Of a DNA stretch of 37,562 nucleotides, positions 1-7,240 are shown piece after piece (the first letter of the stretch is position 1; each line of letters opens with the position of its first letter). The translations under genes and the position numbers were made by a program. Below the pieces are notes generated by a model. It ran no database searches, was not told the DNA's origin, and saw only the letters and a program-made list of their open reading frames with translations. Source of the stretch: Candidatus Ornithoclostridium faecavium (GTDB taxonomy: Bacteria; Bacillota; Clostridia; Christensenellales; UBA3700); contig DVNX01000002.1 of the NCBI GenBank assembly GCA_018714045.1, forward strand, positions 1 through 37,562. The letters run 5' to 3'.

Positions 1-114
1 AAGTGTTTTAGCGAGGCGAGCGCAGATAATATTATAATATTTTCAAGGGAGAATCGTTAAAAAACACACAAAAGGCGCGCCTCAGGGCTGGTTCGTATTA
101 TTCTGGTCTGGTAT
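1..114. mobile_element. Right end of a MITE-like repeat element, truncated by the window edge
   Basis: This stretch matches the last ~110 bases of the complete element at 25165-25556 almost base for base. Shared blocks include GAGGCGAGCGCAGATAATAT, GGCGCGCCTCAGGGC and the terminal GTATTATTCTGGTCTGGTAT ending at 114. Flanks after the shared end differ (AGTC here, CTCA in the other copy), which marks the element boundary. No coding capacity is visible. The end lies 17 bases from the stop codon of the YbaK gene, so it may also act as that operon's 3' end; no intrinsic terminator was found for the operon otherwise. Confidence 0.7.
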
Positions 115-131
115 AGTCAGAGCGCTGAGAA

Positions 132-608
132 CTATTTCGTCGCGACTTTCGCGAAAATAGCATGCATCGCGCCCGCGAGATCCTGAGGCGAAGTTTCCAC
201 CTGTCTTCCCACCTTGCCTGCGCTGAAGACTATCTTTTCCTTATCCTTCGCGCTTTCGTCTATAACGGTGACGAATTTCTTTTTCATGCCTATCGGACTG
301 CAACCGCCGTGAACGTAACCCGTAAGAGGCAGAAGCTGTTTCTGAGGTATCATCTCAACGTTTTTAACTCCCACGCTCGCCGCAGCCGCTTTAAGGTCGA
401 GAGACCCCGTGACGGGCACTACGAACACATAGTTCTTACGGTCGTGACCTACCGTCACGAGAGTTTTGAAAACACATGACGGGTCTTTGCCGAGAGATTC
501 TGCCACGTGAGCTCCGTCAGTCAGAGTATTGTCGTATTCGTACGCTTCGTAACTGATACCGAGGGAATCCAGCGCCCTCATAACGTTCGTCTTTTCAACT
601 TTTTTCAT
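132..608 (-). CDS. ybaK: YbaK/EbsC-family aminoacyl-tRNA deacylase
   Basis: The 158-residue product matches the YbaK/EbsC family in length and sequence, including the Lys in VFKTLV (about residue 48), the GSLDLK block and the HGGCSPIGMKK loop near residues 100-111. Family members hydrolyse mischarged Cys-tRNA(Pro) in the cytoplasm, a trans-editing step that protects proline codons. The start codon overlaps the stop of the PHP gene by four bases (ATGA), so it is the last gene of the epimerase-ROK-PHP-ybaK operon and probably translationally coupled. The family call is firm; substrate specificity (Cys-tRNA(Pro) versus another mischarged tRNA) is inferred from family knowledge. Confidence 0.9.
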   Translation of the reverse strand: MKKVEKTNVMRALDSLGISYEAYEYDNTLTDGAHVAESLGKDPSCVFKTLVTVGHDRKNYVFVVPVTGSLDLKAAAASVGVKNVEMIPQKQLLPLTGYVHGGCSPIGMKKKFVTVIDESAKDKEKIVFSAGKVGRQVETSPQDLAGAMHAIFAKVATK

Positions 609-1309
609 CTTTTCTTTATTACCTCGTAATCGCGGCTTTTAAGTATTTCGACGAGATCTCTTTCGTCTTTCGGCGCACGCTTTAGCAATATTCCTCCGCC
701 CTGTCCGCCCTCGCAGTGAAAATCGCTTCCTCCCGTAGGTATGAGCCCGAGCTCATCGCATACTCTTTCCGCCCTCGGATTGTCGCTGTTCTGGTAAGGA
801 TGCAGATTGGCGATCTCTATGCCGTCGACGTATTTATAATCTATCTCAGTACATATAGACCTGTAAGGATGCGCTACGACGAGTAAACAGCCGTTCTTTT
901 CAGCCCAGTCGTGGAACTGCTTCAGATCGTCGAAATTCAGTATATCGTAACCGTCTTTAAGAAGCAATTCGGGCGTTATGCCGTACACGAGTATTTCGGC
1001 GTAAGGCGGTTCGTATTTGTAGTAAGTGCAGAAATCGGGCGCCGCTTCCAGTCCGAAAAAGACGTCAATGCCGTATTTCGCACAAGCGTCTTTGAGTTCG
1101 CGGTAATCGTGCATAAAGTCGCTCATTACGTTGAGACGACTGCCGAACTGCTGCGCGACGTATCCGAAAAGATCGGTACGGTTGAAATGATTGGTCACGA
1201 CTATGCCGTTATAACCAGCCTCTGCGTATATACGCGCGATATCCGCAGGCTCTTCCTGCCCGCAATGACTGTTGTGTATCGTATGCAGATGCATTTCGAG
1301 TTTATACAT
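605..1309 (-). CDS. PHP-domain metal-dependent phosphoesterase
   Basis: A 234-residue PHP-domain protein. The N-terminus carries the HLHT metal-binding motif (about residues 7-10). Further ligands are seen in VTNHFN (about 38-43), VVAHPYR (about 144-150) and the C-terminal GGSDFHCEGG (about 193-202). This order of H/D motifs is typical of PHP phosphoesterases that use two or three metal ions to cleave phosphoester bonds, for example in nucleotides or sugar phosphates. The natural substrate cannot be read from the sequence. The start overlaps the end of the ROK kinase gene by eight bases, indicating an operon. A start at Met6 directly before HLHT is possible, but AGGA upstream of Met1 is better placed for Met1. 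Confidence 0.88.
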   Translation of the reverse strand: MYKLEMHLHTIHNSHCGQEEPADIARIYAEAGYNGIVVTNHFNRTDLFGYVAQQFGSRLNVMSDFMHDYRELKDACAKYGIDVFFGLEAAPDFCTYYKYEPPYAEILVYGITPELLLKDGYDILNFDDLKQFHDWAEKNGCLLVVAHPYRSICTEIDYKYVDGIEIANLHPYQNSDNPRAERVCDELGLIPTGGSDFHCEGGQGGGILLKRAPKDERDLVEILKSRDYEVIKKR

Positions 1310-2210
1310 TTTCCTGACTCCTTTCCCCTTTCCTTTGTCCCTTGAACGATCCGTTCAGTGCCGCGTACGCCGCGCCCAGAAGTCCGGCTTTGTTTCCTTG
1401 CCTCGCCGCCATCACGTCTCTGTGCCCGTACTCATTGTAAAAATCTTCGAGCCAGAGCTGTCTCATCTCCGCAAGACCGCCCCCGATAAGTATTTCGGCA
1501 GGCGAAAACTCTTTCTTTATCATATTCAGAGCGTAATTCAGAGCCGACAGAAAATTACGCTTAGCCTGAACGCATTTATCGTCACCCGTGTTCGTTAAAG
1601 CCTCTTTTACGGTACAAGTTCCCGCGTCTCTCTTTATCGCCGTAGCAGACAGATATTGCTCTAAGCAGCCTTTTTTCCCGCACCTGCATTCATAGCCGTT
1701 TTCAACGAAAAGCCTGTGTCCGAGTTCTAAATCCTTAACGCTGTCGCCGTTTATTTTTCCGTCAGTCACGAGCGCAGACCCCAGACCCGTGCCGAGAGTA
1801 AGCACGAAAGTGCTCTCCGCCCTGCGGTTTGAAAAATAGTGTTCGCATACAGCCGCGGCGCACGCGTCGTTTATAACGACCGTCCTGCGTTTAAGAGCAG
1901 TCGCCATGTCTTCAGAAAAAGCGTAACCTTCAAACCCCGGCAGAGAACTTGTCGCACGCAATACGGTGCCGTCGTCCCAGTTCACTTCGCCAGCCGTCGC
2001 GATCGCGACTATATCCGCGGCGTCTTCAGTCATTACGTTTTCTATGGCGCGGAGCACGCTTTCGCGCACACCGTCAAACCCGCTGCCTGAGCGGGTCTGA
2101 ACGCACGAAAACTTTTTTATCTTGTAACTTTGCGGAATCCTTACGCGTCCGACGGAAATCAACGCGGATTTGACCGTCGTACCGCCGACGTCCGCGCAAA
2201 CCATCTTCAA
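1302..2210 (-). CDS. ROK-family sugar kinase
   Basis: A 302-residue ROK protein without an N-terminal HTH, so a kinase rather than a repressor. Visible motifs are the ATP-binding DVGGTTVK at residues 7-14, VINDACAAA with the presumed catalytic Asp near residue 115, LGTGLGSALV, LELGH with the metal His, and the zinc motif CRCGKKGCLEQYLSA near 175-189. ROK kinases phosphorylate glucose, N-acetylglucosamine, N-acetylmannosamine or fructose; with a sialidase in the same window an amino sugar is plausible but unproven. AGGAGG lies 6-7 bases before a TTG start at 2210; ATG at 2204 is the alternative. The gene sits 34 bases after the mutarotase. Confidence 0.88.
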   Translation of the reverse strand: MKMVCADVGGTTVKSALISVGRVRIPQSYKIKKFSCVQTRSGSGFDGVRESVLRAIENVMTEDAADIVAIATAGEVNWDDGTVLRATSSLPGFEGYAFSEDMATALKRRTVVINDACAAAVCEHYFSNRRAESTFVLTLGTGLGSALVTDGKINGDSVKDLELGHRLFVENGYECRCGKKGCLEQYLSATAIKRDAGTCTVKEALTNTGDDKCVQAKRNFLSALNYALNMIKKEFSPAEILIGGGLAEMRQLWLEDFYNEYGHRDVMAARQGNKAGLLGAAYAALNGSFKGQRKGERSQENV

Positions 2211-2244
2211 TCCGCGCCTCCTGAACGGTCAGCCTTACGACTGA

Positions 2245-3129
2245 TTATTCGTTGAAAGAAACCTTATAGGTATAGCTGAACGTTTCACCCGCTTCAAGCG
2301 TATGGACGAAAGCCTTGTCTTTGAGCTCCCTGTCAGGCTCCAGCTTGTCGGGAGCGCCGTGCCACGGCTCGATACAGACGTACGCGCCGCTCTCCTCCAT
2401 ACTCCAGAACGCAAGCACGTCCACCTCCCCGAAATCGAAATATACGCTCTCGCCGTCCGCGAGACGAAGCGCGAGCTTATCCGTGCCGACGTCCGTCAGC
2501 ATCACGGTCTTATACTTTATCATGACGTCCTTGCCGACGCTGAGCTTAGAAATAGTGCCGAAAGGCGCTTTTCCCGTGATGTAATGTCCCTTTTCTTCAA
2601 GCGTAAGATAATCGGGCGAAATCTCTTTCAGAAAATCGATATAATTGGCGCCCGTGTCTATCTTTCCGTCTTTATACGTAGCGCATACGTTGAAAGCGGG
2701 ATGAGCGCCCATCATGAAATACATGAGTTTATCGTCGACGTTCTTTGCGGTATGAGTGACCGTCAGCGCGCCGTTTTTCACCTTGAAACGCACACTGTAT
2801 TCATACTTGTAGGGATACTTTTTCAGTGTTTCTTCATTCCATCTGTTTGTCAGTACGGTCTCGCTGTCCGAGACTCTGTCCTCTGTAAAATCAGAATGTC
2901 TGCACAATCCGTGAAGGGGTATGTCGTAACGCTTGCCGTCAACGGTATACCAGCCGTCCTTTTGTCTTGCGACGAACGGGAATATGACGACGTCCTGCTC
3001 AGTCCAGGAATCTTCGCTGCCCTGCCACAGGAATTCTCTGCCGTCTCTCAGTCTTTTAACGGAAGAAAGCGTAGCGCCGTTCGTATTTGCACATACTTTG
3101 AGTTTATCATCGGATACAGAAATTATCAT
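2245..3129 (-). CDS. Aldose 1-epimerase family protein (LacX-like mutarotase)
   Basis: The product (294 residues from ATG at 3129) is a galactose-mutarotase-like beta-sandwich protein of the LacX subgroup. Signature segments are PLHGLCRHSDF, MGAHPAFN with the catalytic-type His, and CIEPWHGAPD with the catalytic-type Glu. It would interconvert anomers of an aldose in the cytoplasm. The reading frame stays open up to 3252, but the promoter at 3155-3183 and GGAGG seven bases before ATG 3129 fix the start there. It is the first gene of a four-gene minus-strand operon with the ROK kinase, which would use the epimerised sugar. Confidence 0.88.
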   Translation of the reverse strand: MIISVSDDKLKVCANTNGATLSSVKRLRDGREFLWQGSEDSWTEQDVVIFPFVARQKDGWYTVDGKRYDIPLHGLCRHSDFTEDRVSDSETVLTNRWNEETLKKYPYKYEYSVRFKVKNGALTVTHTAKNVDDKLMYFMMGAHPAFNVCATYKDGKIDTGANYIDFLKEISPDYLTLEEKGHYITGKAPFGTISKLSVGKDVMIKYKTVMLTDVGTDKLALRLADGESVYFDFGEVDVLAFWSMEESGAYVCIEPWHGAPDKLEPDRELKDKAFVHTLEAGETFSYTYKVSFNE

Positions 3130-3154
3130 TATCACACCTCCGCAATTTGGAAAT

Positions 3155-3183
3155 ATTATAACATACCGCGGCGCGTTTGTCCA
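3155..3183 (-). promoter_or_regulatory. Sigma-A promoter of the epimerase-ROK-PHP-ybaK operon
   Basis: Reading the minus strand, TGGACA and TATAAT are separated by 17 bases. Transcription would begin near 3148, about 20 bases before the ATG at 3129. The position rules out the longer upstream open frame as translated sequence. Confidence 0.75.
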
Positions 3184-3255
3184 TACATAATAAGTCCGTA
3201 TGAGATATTTGAAGCCGCTTTTGCACGCGCGCCTTAAGTTAAATTTGCGCACGTC

Positions 3256-3284
3256 TTGACAACGCCCGATTTATATAGGATAAT
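3256..3284 (+). promoter_or_regulatory. Sigma-A promoter of the aminopeptidase-YhhN operon
   Basis: TTGACA and GATAAT are separated by 17 bases on the plus strand, about 58 bases before the aminopeptidase start. It diverges from the epimerase promoter, with about 70 bases between the two -35 boxes. Confidence 0.7.
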
Positions 3285-3342
3285 ATTAATGTGCGGACAC
3301 GGAGTGGATCCGCGCGAGTAGTTTAATATGGCAGGATGAAAG

Positions 3343-4566
3343 ATGAAATCGACAATCAGAAAGTATGCAAAACTAATGGTAAAAGTCGGCGCATGCGTCA
3401 AGAAGGACGACGATGTGCTGATAATATCGTCTATCGAGGGCGCCCCTCTCGCTCAGGCGATAACGGAATACTGTTATAAAGCAAAGGCAAAGCGCGTGAC
3501 CGTGACTTATGCGGACGACAAAGCAAGCCGCCTGCACTACCTCTACCAGGACAAGGAAACGCTGACCGAGATACCTTCGTGGGAAGCGGAAATGAAAAAT
3601 TCGTATAACGACAAACACGCCGTTACGATAAGGATACTTACAGAAGACCCGCATATCTTCGACGGCGTAGACCCCGAAAAGGTAGCGGCAAGATCCAAAG
3701 CGACGCACAAGGCGCTCAAAGAATATTACGACAACGCGATGTCCAACAGGATAAGATGGACGCTGTGCGCGGTACCGGGCGAAGCGTGGGCTAAGACGGT
3801 ATTCCCCGATCTGTCCCCTTCCAAGGCGGTCGCGAAACTGTGGGAGCTGATAATCAAAGCCATGCGCCTCGACTGCAAGGACAGCGTAAAAGCGTGGATA
3901 GATTTTCAGAACGCTTCTCTTGAGAGGATAAACAAACTCAATTCTCTTGGACTCGTAAAACTGAGATACGAAAACTCTATCGGCACGGATTTCACTATCG
4001 GACTTCCTAAGGGCGCATATTTTACGGGCGCGAAAGAAAGCACGACTTACGGCGCTCCGTTCTGTGCGAACATGCCGACTGAAGAGATATTCACCCTGCC
4101 CGACAAAAATACGGGCGACGGCAAGATTGTCGCTTCCATGCCCCTCGTACATAACGGTACGGTGATAGATGATTTCTACCTGGTGCTGAAAGACGGCAAG
4201 ATAGTAGACTTCAACGCAAAGAAGGGCTACGAAACGCTCAAAAACATTATTGAATCGGACGAAGGATCGAAGAGACTGGGCGAGATAGCACTCGTACAGT
4301 ACGATTCCCCGATACAGAACCTGCACACGCTGTTCTACAATACGCTTTTCGACGAAAACGCAAGCTGCCATTTCGCGATAGGAAGGGCTTATCCGCTGAT
4401 ACGCGGCGCCGAAAAGATGACTCAGCAGGAACTGGAAGCCCTGGGAGTCAACAATTCAGACGAACACGTGGACTTTATGGTCGGCACCCCCGACCTCAGC
4501 ATAACGGGCATCTCCGCAGACGGTACGGAGACCCCGATTTTCAGAAACGGTAATTTCTGCTTCTGA
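3343..4566 (+). CDS. M29-family metallo-aminopeptidase
   Basis: The 407-residue product matches the thermophilic aminopeptidase family M29 (AmpS/AmpT type) in length. Candidate metal ligands lie in the expected order: Glu in the NMPTEE block (about residue 247), Glu in RLGEIALVQ (about 314), His in ASCHFAIGRAYP (about 346), and His and Asp in DEHVDFMVGTPD (about 375-385). The family removes N-terminal residues from peptides with a two-metal centre and acts in the cytoplasm. AGGA lies seven bases before the start. The next gene begins 26 bases downstream on the same strand, so both are probably cotranscribed. Confidence 0.92.
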   Translation: MKSTIRKYAKLMVKVGACVKKDDDVLIISSIEGAPLAQAITEYCYKAKAKRVTVTYADDKASRLHYLYQDKETLTEIPSWEAEMKNSYNDKHAVTIRILTEDPHIFDGVDPEKVAARSKATHKALKEYYDNAMSNRIRWTLCAVPGEAWAKTVFPDLSPSKAVAKLWELIIKAMRLDCKDSVKAWIDFQNASLERINKLNSLGLVKLRYENSIGTDFTIGLPKGAYFTGAKESTTYGAPFCANMPTEEIFTLPDKNTGDGKIVASMPLVHNGTVIDDFYLVLKDGKIVDFNAKKGYETLKNIIESDEGSKRLGEIALVQYDSPIQNLHTLFYNTLFDENASCHFAIGRAYPLIRGAEKMTQQELEALGVNNSDEHVDFMVGTPDLSITGISADGTETPIFRNGNFCF

Positions 4567-4592
4567 CATTAAATCTGCCGAGAGGAAATAGA

Positions 4593-5288
4593 ATGATCGG
4601 TATTTACGTTATTTCGGGATTAATGGTCGTGTCGGCGTTCATCACCGCCGCGTTCTACGTCAACGAACACCGCGTTGTGGCGACGATAGCAAAGACGGTG
4701 TCTTCACTCGGGTTCATGCTGATAGCTTTCATAGCGCTCAGCAAGAACTTCGACAACGTGACCAACCTGAAATACGGAATGGTCATGCTTACGGGGCTTA
4801 TGCTTTGCTTTGTCGGAGACGTGTTCCTCATGATGAAGGAGCTGTTTACCGAACGTACCGCCAACCTGTATCTCCTGCTGGGAGTAGGCGCGTTTTCACT
4901 TGCCCAGATCATGTTCGCGATCCGATTCGTAATGTATGCGGACAGATTTATCTTCTGGCTGCTGCCGATAGTGCTTATCGCGCCCGCGATACTGCTCGTC
5001 TCCCACAAACTCAACATAATAAGACTGGAAAAGACGGCTGTGGGACTTATCGTTTATTCGGTGATAATCGGGCTCGCAATGGTCTGCGCGCTCAACTTTC
5101 TTATCGTCAACCCCTCTCGTCGCTCGGTAGCGATATTCGTAGCGCTTCTTACCTTTATGATATCCGATACCGCGCTCTGTTATACCTATTACGGCAGATC
5201 TGTCACATTGAGGCGCATACTCAACTATGTGGTCATGCTGTTCTATTACGCGGCGACGATACTTCTCGCATATTCGATATTGCTTTAA
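4593..5288 (+). CDS. YhhN/TMEM86-family membrane protein
   Basis: The 231-residue product is almost entirely hydrophobic with about eight predicted membrane segments and short polar loops. The GDVFLM segment (about residues 77-82) with conserved acidic residue and the C-terminal SDTALCYTYYG match the YhhN/lysoplasmalogenase family. Animal TMEM86B cleaves lysoplasmalogens; the bacterial members are only partly characterised, so the reaction is tentative. Plasmalogens do occur in anaerobic Clostridia, which fits. AGAGG lies seven bases before the start. No intrinsic terminator follows; the hairpin array starts 28 bases after the stop. Confidence 0.8.
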   Translation: MIGIYVISGLMVVSAFITAAFYVNEHRVVATIAKTVSSLGFMLIAFIALSKNFDNVTNLKYGMVMLTGLMLCFVGDVFLMMKELFTERTANLYLLLGVGAFSLAQIMFAIRFVMYADRFIFWLLPIVLIAPAILLVSHKLNIIRLEKTAVGLIVYSVIIGLAMVCALNFLIVNPSRRSVAIFVALLTFMISDTALCYTYYGRSVTLRRILNYVVMLFYYAATILLAYSILL

Positions 5289-5315
5289 TGCAAAACGTAA
5301 AAAAGTCCGGAATTA

Positions 5316-5530
5316 GCGGCGTAGCGATAGGGATTTATCGCTACGCCGCAACTATATTTGCCCTACGGCAAGTTATATTGCTAACGCAGTTATATTTTGC
5401 TTTCAGCAAAGTGTTATTTCTCTATTCGGGAGAAGTTAAGGCAAATATAATATAACTTCGGCTGAAAGTCGAAATATAACTTTTAGACTTGTTCTGAAAA
5501 TATAACTGTTTGCAAAGCAAACAATATCAC
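5316..5530. repeat. Dyad array of small hairpins separated by a GTTATAT/ATATAAC spacer word
   Basis: A 14-bp perfect stem (5316-5329 with 5336-5349) opens the array. Next come short hairpins TTGCC/GGCAA, TGC/GCA, TTTGCT/AGCAAA and TTCTC/GAGAA, each bordered by a spacer of the form GTTATATT (5350-5358 as AACTATATT, 5372-5379, 5389-5396, 5411-5419 as a variant). After an AT-rich centre the order reverses: the reverse-complement word ATATAAC appears at 5450-5456, 5474-5480, 5500-5506 and as ATATCAC at 5524-5530, again with hairpins between (TTCG..CGAA, TTTTAGA..TCTGAAA, TGTTTGC/GCAAACA). The whole block is therefore a large inverted structure made of smaller ones. It sits immediately upstream of the four-helix-bundle gene. 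Confidence 0.75.
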
Positions 5531-5559
5531 TTTACTAAAAACTCAATTTATGGTATAAT
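5531..5559 (+). promoter_or_regulatory. Promoter of the four-helix-bundle/methyltransferase pair (leaderless geometry)
   Basis: TTTACT and TATAAT are separated by 17 bases. Only six bases separate the -10 box from the ATG at 5566, so transcription would start at or beside the A of the start codon. No Shine-Dalgarno sequence is present, consistent with a leaderless mRNA. Confidence 0.6.
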
Positions 5560-5565
5560 AACTAA

Positions 5566-5922
5566 ATGAGTGAAAGCATTATAAGAGAAAAAGCAAAAGA
5601 ATTTGCAAAAAACATAGTATTCCTTACAAAGGAAATCAAGATAAATAAAAAAGAGAGTGTATTATCCAATCAATTACTACGTTCAGGAACAAGTATCGGC
5701 GCAAATATCCACGAAGCGCAATACGCACAAGGAACGGCAGACTTTATTTCAAAGCTAGAAATAGCATTAAAAGAATGTTTTGAGAGCGAATATTGGTTAG
5801 AACTATTATTTGAAACAGGTTATATAGAAGAAAAACAATATAAAAAACTTAATAACGATTGTGGGGTTATAAGAAAAATGCTAATTTCTTCTTGTAAAAC
5901 CTTAAAGGCAAAAAATGATTAG
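5566..5922 (+). CDS. Four-helix-bundle protein (23S rRNA IVS-protein/Avd-like family)
   Basis: The 118-residue product has the hallmarks of the S23/bIVR family: an N-terminal helix, then SVLSNQLLRSGTSIGANIHEA (about residues 36-56) and a C-terminal pair of helices with SEYWLELL. Members are encoded inside 23S rRNA intervening sequences, and the Avd protein of diversity-generating retroelements has the same fold, forming positively charged pentamers that bind nucleic acid. Here there is no rRNA gene and no reverse transcriptase, so it is a free-standing copy of unknown function. Base composition is clearly more AT-rich than the surroundings. It overlaps the methyltransferase by eight bases. 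Nucleic-acid binding, perhaps of the adjacent hairpin array, is inference. Confidence 0.85.
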   Translation: MSESIIREKAKEFAKNIVFLTKEIKINKKESVLSNQLLRSGTSIGANIHEAQYAQGTADFISKLEIALKECFESEYWLELLFETGYIEEKQYKKLNNDCGVIRKMLISSCKTLKAKND

Positions 5923-6511
5923 CGTTTCAAAACATTACGATTTACTTATAGAAAACGGCAACGATCCTGTTTTAGACGGGAAATTATTATCCGAATATAT
6001 GAACAAGTGGGATGGAGAAGAATTTATCAATCTTCTTGACTTGGATAAAAATAAAACTGTTCTCGAAATAGGTTGCGGTACGGGTAGAATTGCTAAAAAA
6101 ATCGTTGATTTATGTAAAATATACGTTGGAATAGACGTTTCGCAAAAAACGATAAACGTAGCAAGAAATCATTTTAAGAAGGAAACAAACGCAACGTTCA
6201 TTGACGGTGATTTTCTCAATTATGATTTTACTAAAATGTATGACGTGATTTGTTCCACATTAACTTTTATGCATATTCAAGATAAAGAATATGCTCTAAC
6301 GAAAATCTTCAGTTTGCTAAAACAAGAAGGCAAAGCGGTATTATCGATAGATAAAAATCAGCAAACTTATATAAATACAGGTTATAGCAGAATTACGATT
6401 TTTCCAGATACCCCGAATACAATATGTGGGCTTTTGAGACAGATAGGGTTTTCTAATATAGAGGTAAAGGAAATAGAATTTGCCCATATAATTAGCTGTA
6501 TAAAAAATTGA
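5915..6511 (+). CDS. Class I SAM-dependent methyltransferase
   Basis: The 198-residue product has a Rossmann-fold methyltransferase core: motif I LEIGCGTGRIAKKI (about residues 46-59), motif II acidic residue in VGIDVSQK (about 67-74), the adenine-binding block IDGDFLNYDF (about 91-100) and YDVICSTLTFMHI (about 105-117). The fold resembles methyltransf_11/25 families that modify small molecules; no RNA- or DNA-specific catalytic motif (for example an NPPY motif) is seen, so the substrate is unknown. The start overlaps the preceding gene by eight bases with only a weak AAAGG upstream, so translation is probably coupled. AT-rich composition, like its partner, suggests the pair was acquired together. 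Confidence 0.85.
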   Translation: MISVSKHYDLLIENGNDPVLDGKLLSEYMNKWDGEEFINLLDLDKNKTVLEIGCGTGRIAKKIVDLCKIYVGIDVSQKTINVARNHFKKETNATFIDGDFLNYDFTKMYDVICSTLTFMHIQDKEYALTKIFSLLKQEGKAVLSIDKNQQTYINTGYSRITIFPDTPNTICGLLRQIGFSNIEVKEIEFAHIISCIKN

Positions 6512-6565
6512 AGTATAGCACACTATACTTTGCAAGCAATGTCGTGTGTTTTTGCAAAGCAAAAA
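6512..6565. repeat. Hairpin cluster downstream of the methyltransferase
   Basis: Three short perfect hairpins follow the stop codon directly: AGTATAG/CTATACT (6512-6529), TTGC/GCAA (6530-6539) and TTTTTGC/GCAAAAA (6549-6565). The last uses the same TTTGC/GCAAA word as hairpins in the 5316-5530 array. Together they bracket the two-gene cassette. Confidence 0.55.
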
Positions 6566-6569
6566 AGCC

Positions 6570-6596
6570 AAAGGGTAGCAAGTTTGCTACCCTTTT
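6570..6596 (+). terminator. Intrinsic terminator after the methyltransferase
   Basis: An 11-bp perfect stem (AAAGGGTAGCA with TGCTACCCTTT) with a four-base loop and a short T-run. It closes the plus-strand cassette. Confidence 0.7.
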
Positions 6597-7194
6597 ACAA
6601 TGTACTAAAAATCCCTAATGGAGACGCGCTTTCCCGGACTTTTTTATTTTCTTATATCATTTGCAGGCGCAAATTCAGGTCGCTCCGCCATGTCTGAGCA
6701 CAGCTCAGACGTTGTCCTTCTCCTCTCTTTCCGCATTATCCTTCAGCTCAAGCTGCCGCATTGTCTCTGTACCACAGAGGATAATTCGTTCCCCGTACGT
6801 TGTTGTAAAGAAGGTAAGAAAATCCCCTGCTTCCGTCCCCGACGATATTATCGTACCTGAGCGTACAATCCTTGTTCTATACTTTCTGCAAACTTACGCT
6901 TACCCATTTCCATAACGGCATATTTTCCATCTTGCTCTACTCCGCATGTTATAATATCTCCTTTATTTTACCATTACGTCTGCACGGCATCAATGCAGAT
7001 ATAAATTGTTGAAATTTTTATAACATATTGACTGATTTGTTATCTGTTTCGATCTTTTGCGTAAATTATTATTTCAGTTAAAATTAAATATTCTTTTAAA
7101 AAGTATAAATACGTTGTTTATAAATTCAGAAAAACGTCTTATTATGACTGTACGTATCGTCTAAGCGAGTGAAATTTAAATGCAAAAAAACTAT
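6597..7194. other. Long intergenic region
   Basis: Apart from the decayed remnant at 6705-6945, this stretch holds no open frame with a ribosome binding site on either strand. The part from about 6960 to 7190 is strongly AT-rich and shows no recognisable RNA gene, promoter pair or repeat shared with other parts of the window. Confidence 0.5.
6705..6945 (-). pseudogene. Decayed gene remnant with frameshifts
   Basis: On the minus strand, AAAGGAG lies ten bases before an ATG at about 6950 whose frame stops after 15 codons. The neighbouring frame is open and protein-like (CGVEQDGKYAVMEMGKRKF..., ending at 6848), and a third frame runs without a stop from 6893 to a TGA at 6705 with segments such as SGTEAGDFLTFF and ETMRQLELKDNAEREEKDNV. 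The pattern of a good ribosome site followed by fragments spread over three frames suggests a small gene broken by indels. No family was recognised. An 8-bp hairpin (6692-6710) straddles the final stop. Confidence 0.35.
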
Positions 7195-7225
7195 AAAAAA
7201 ATTCCGCTCCCGTCAAGGAGCGGAA
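7195..7225 (-). terminator. Intrinsic terminator of the 7241-7891 gene
   Basis: On the minus strand, a perfect 9-bp stem TTCCGCTCC/GGAGCGGAA with a six-base loop is followed by a run of T. It starts 15 bases after the stop codon. Confidence 0.85.
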
Positions 7226-7240
7226 AAACTTCTTTTGGAA

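Noticed and set aside
2302..3237. 311-codon open frame on the plus strand opposite the aldose epimerase
   Set aside because: No ribosome site or family match; the minus-strand frame has the mutarotase motifs. It is a codon-bias shadow.
3130..3252. N-terminal extension of the aldose epimerase
   Set aside because: The promoter lies within it, and GGAGG fits ATG 3129.
5316..5349. Intrinsic terminator of the YhhN gene
   Set aside because: The 14-bp stem is not followed by a T-run and belongs to the hairpin array.
5316..5530. CRISPR array
   Set aside because: The repeated word is only 7-9 bases, inter-repeat lengths vary from about 9 to 20 bases, orientation flips midway, and no cas genes are present.
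5566..5922. Diversity-generating retroelement accessory gene (avd) or 23S rRNA intervening sequence
   Set aside because: No reverse transcriptase, template/variable repeat pair or rRNA sequence is in the window, so only the fold-family call is kept.
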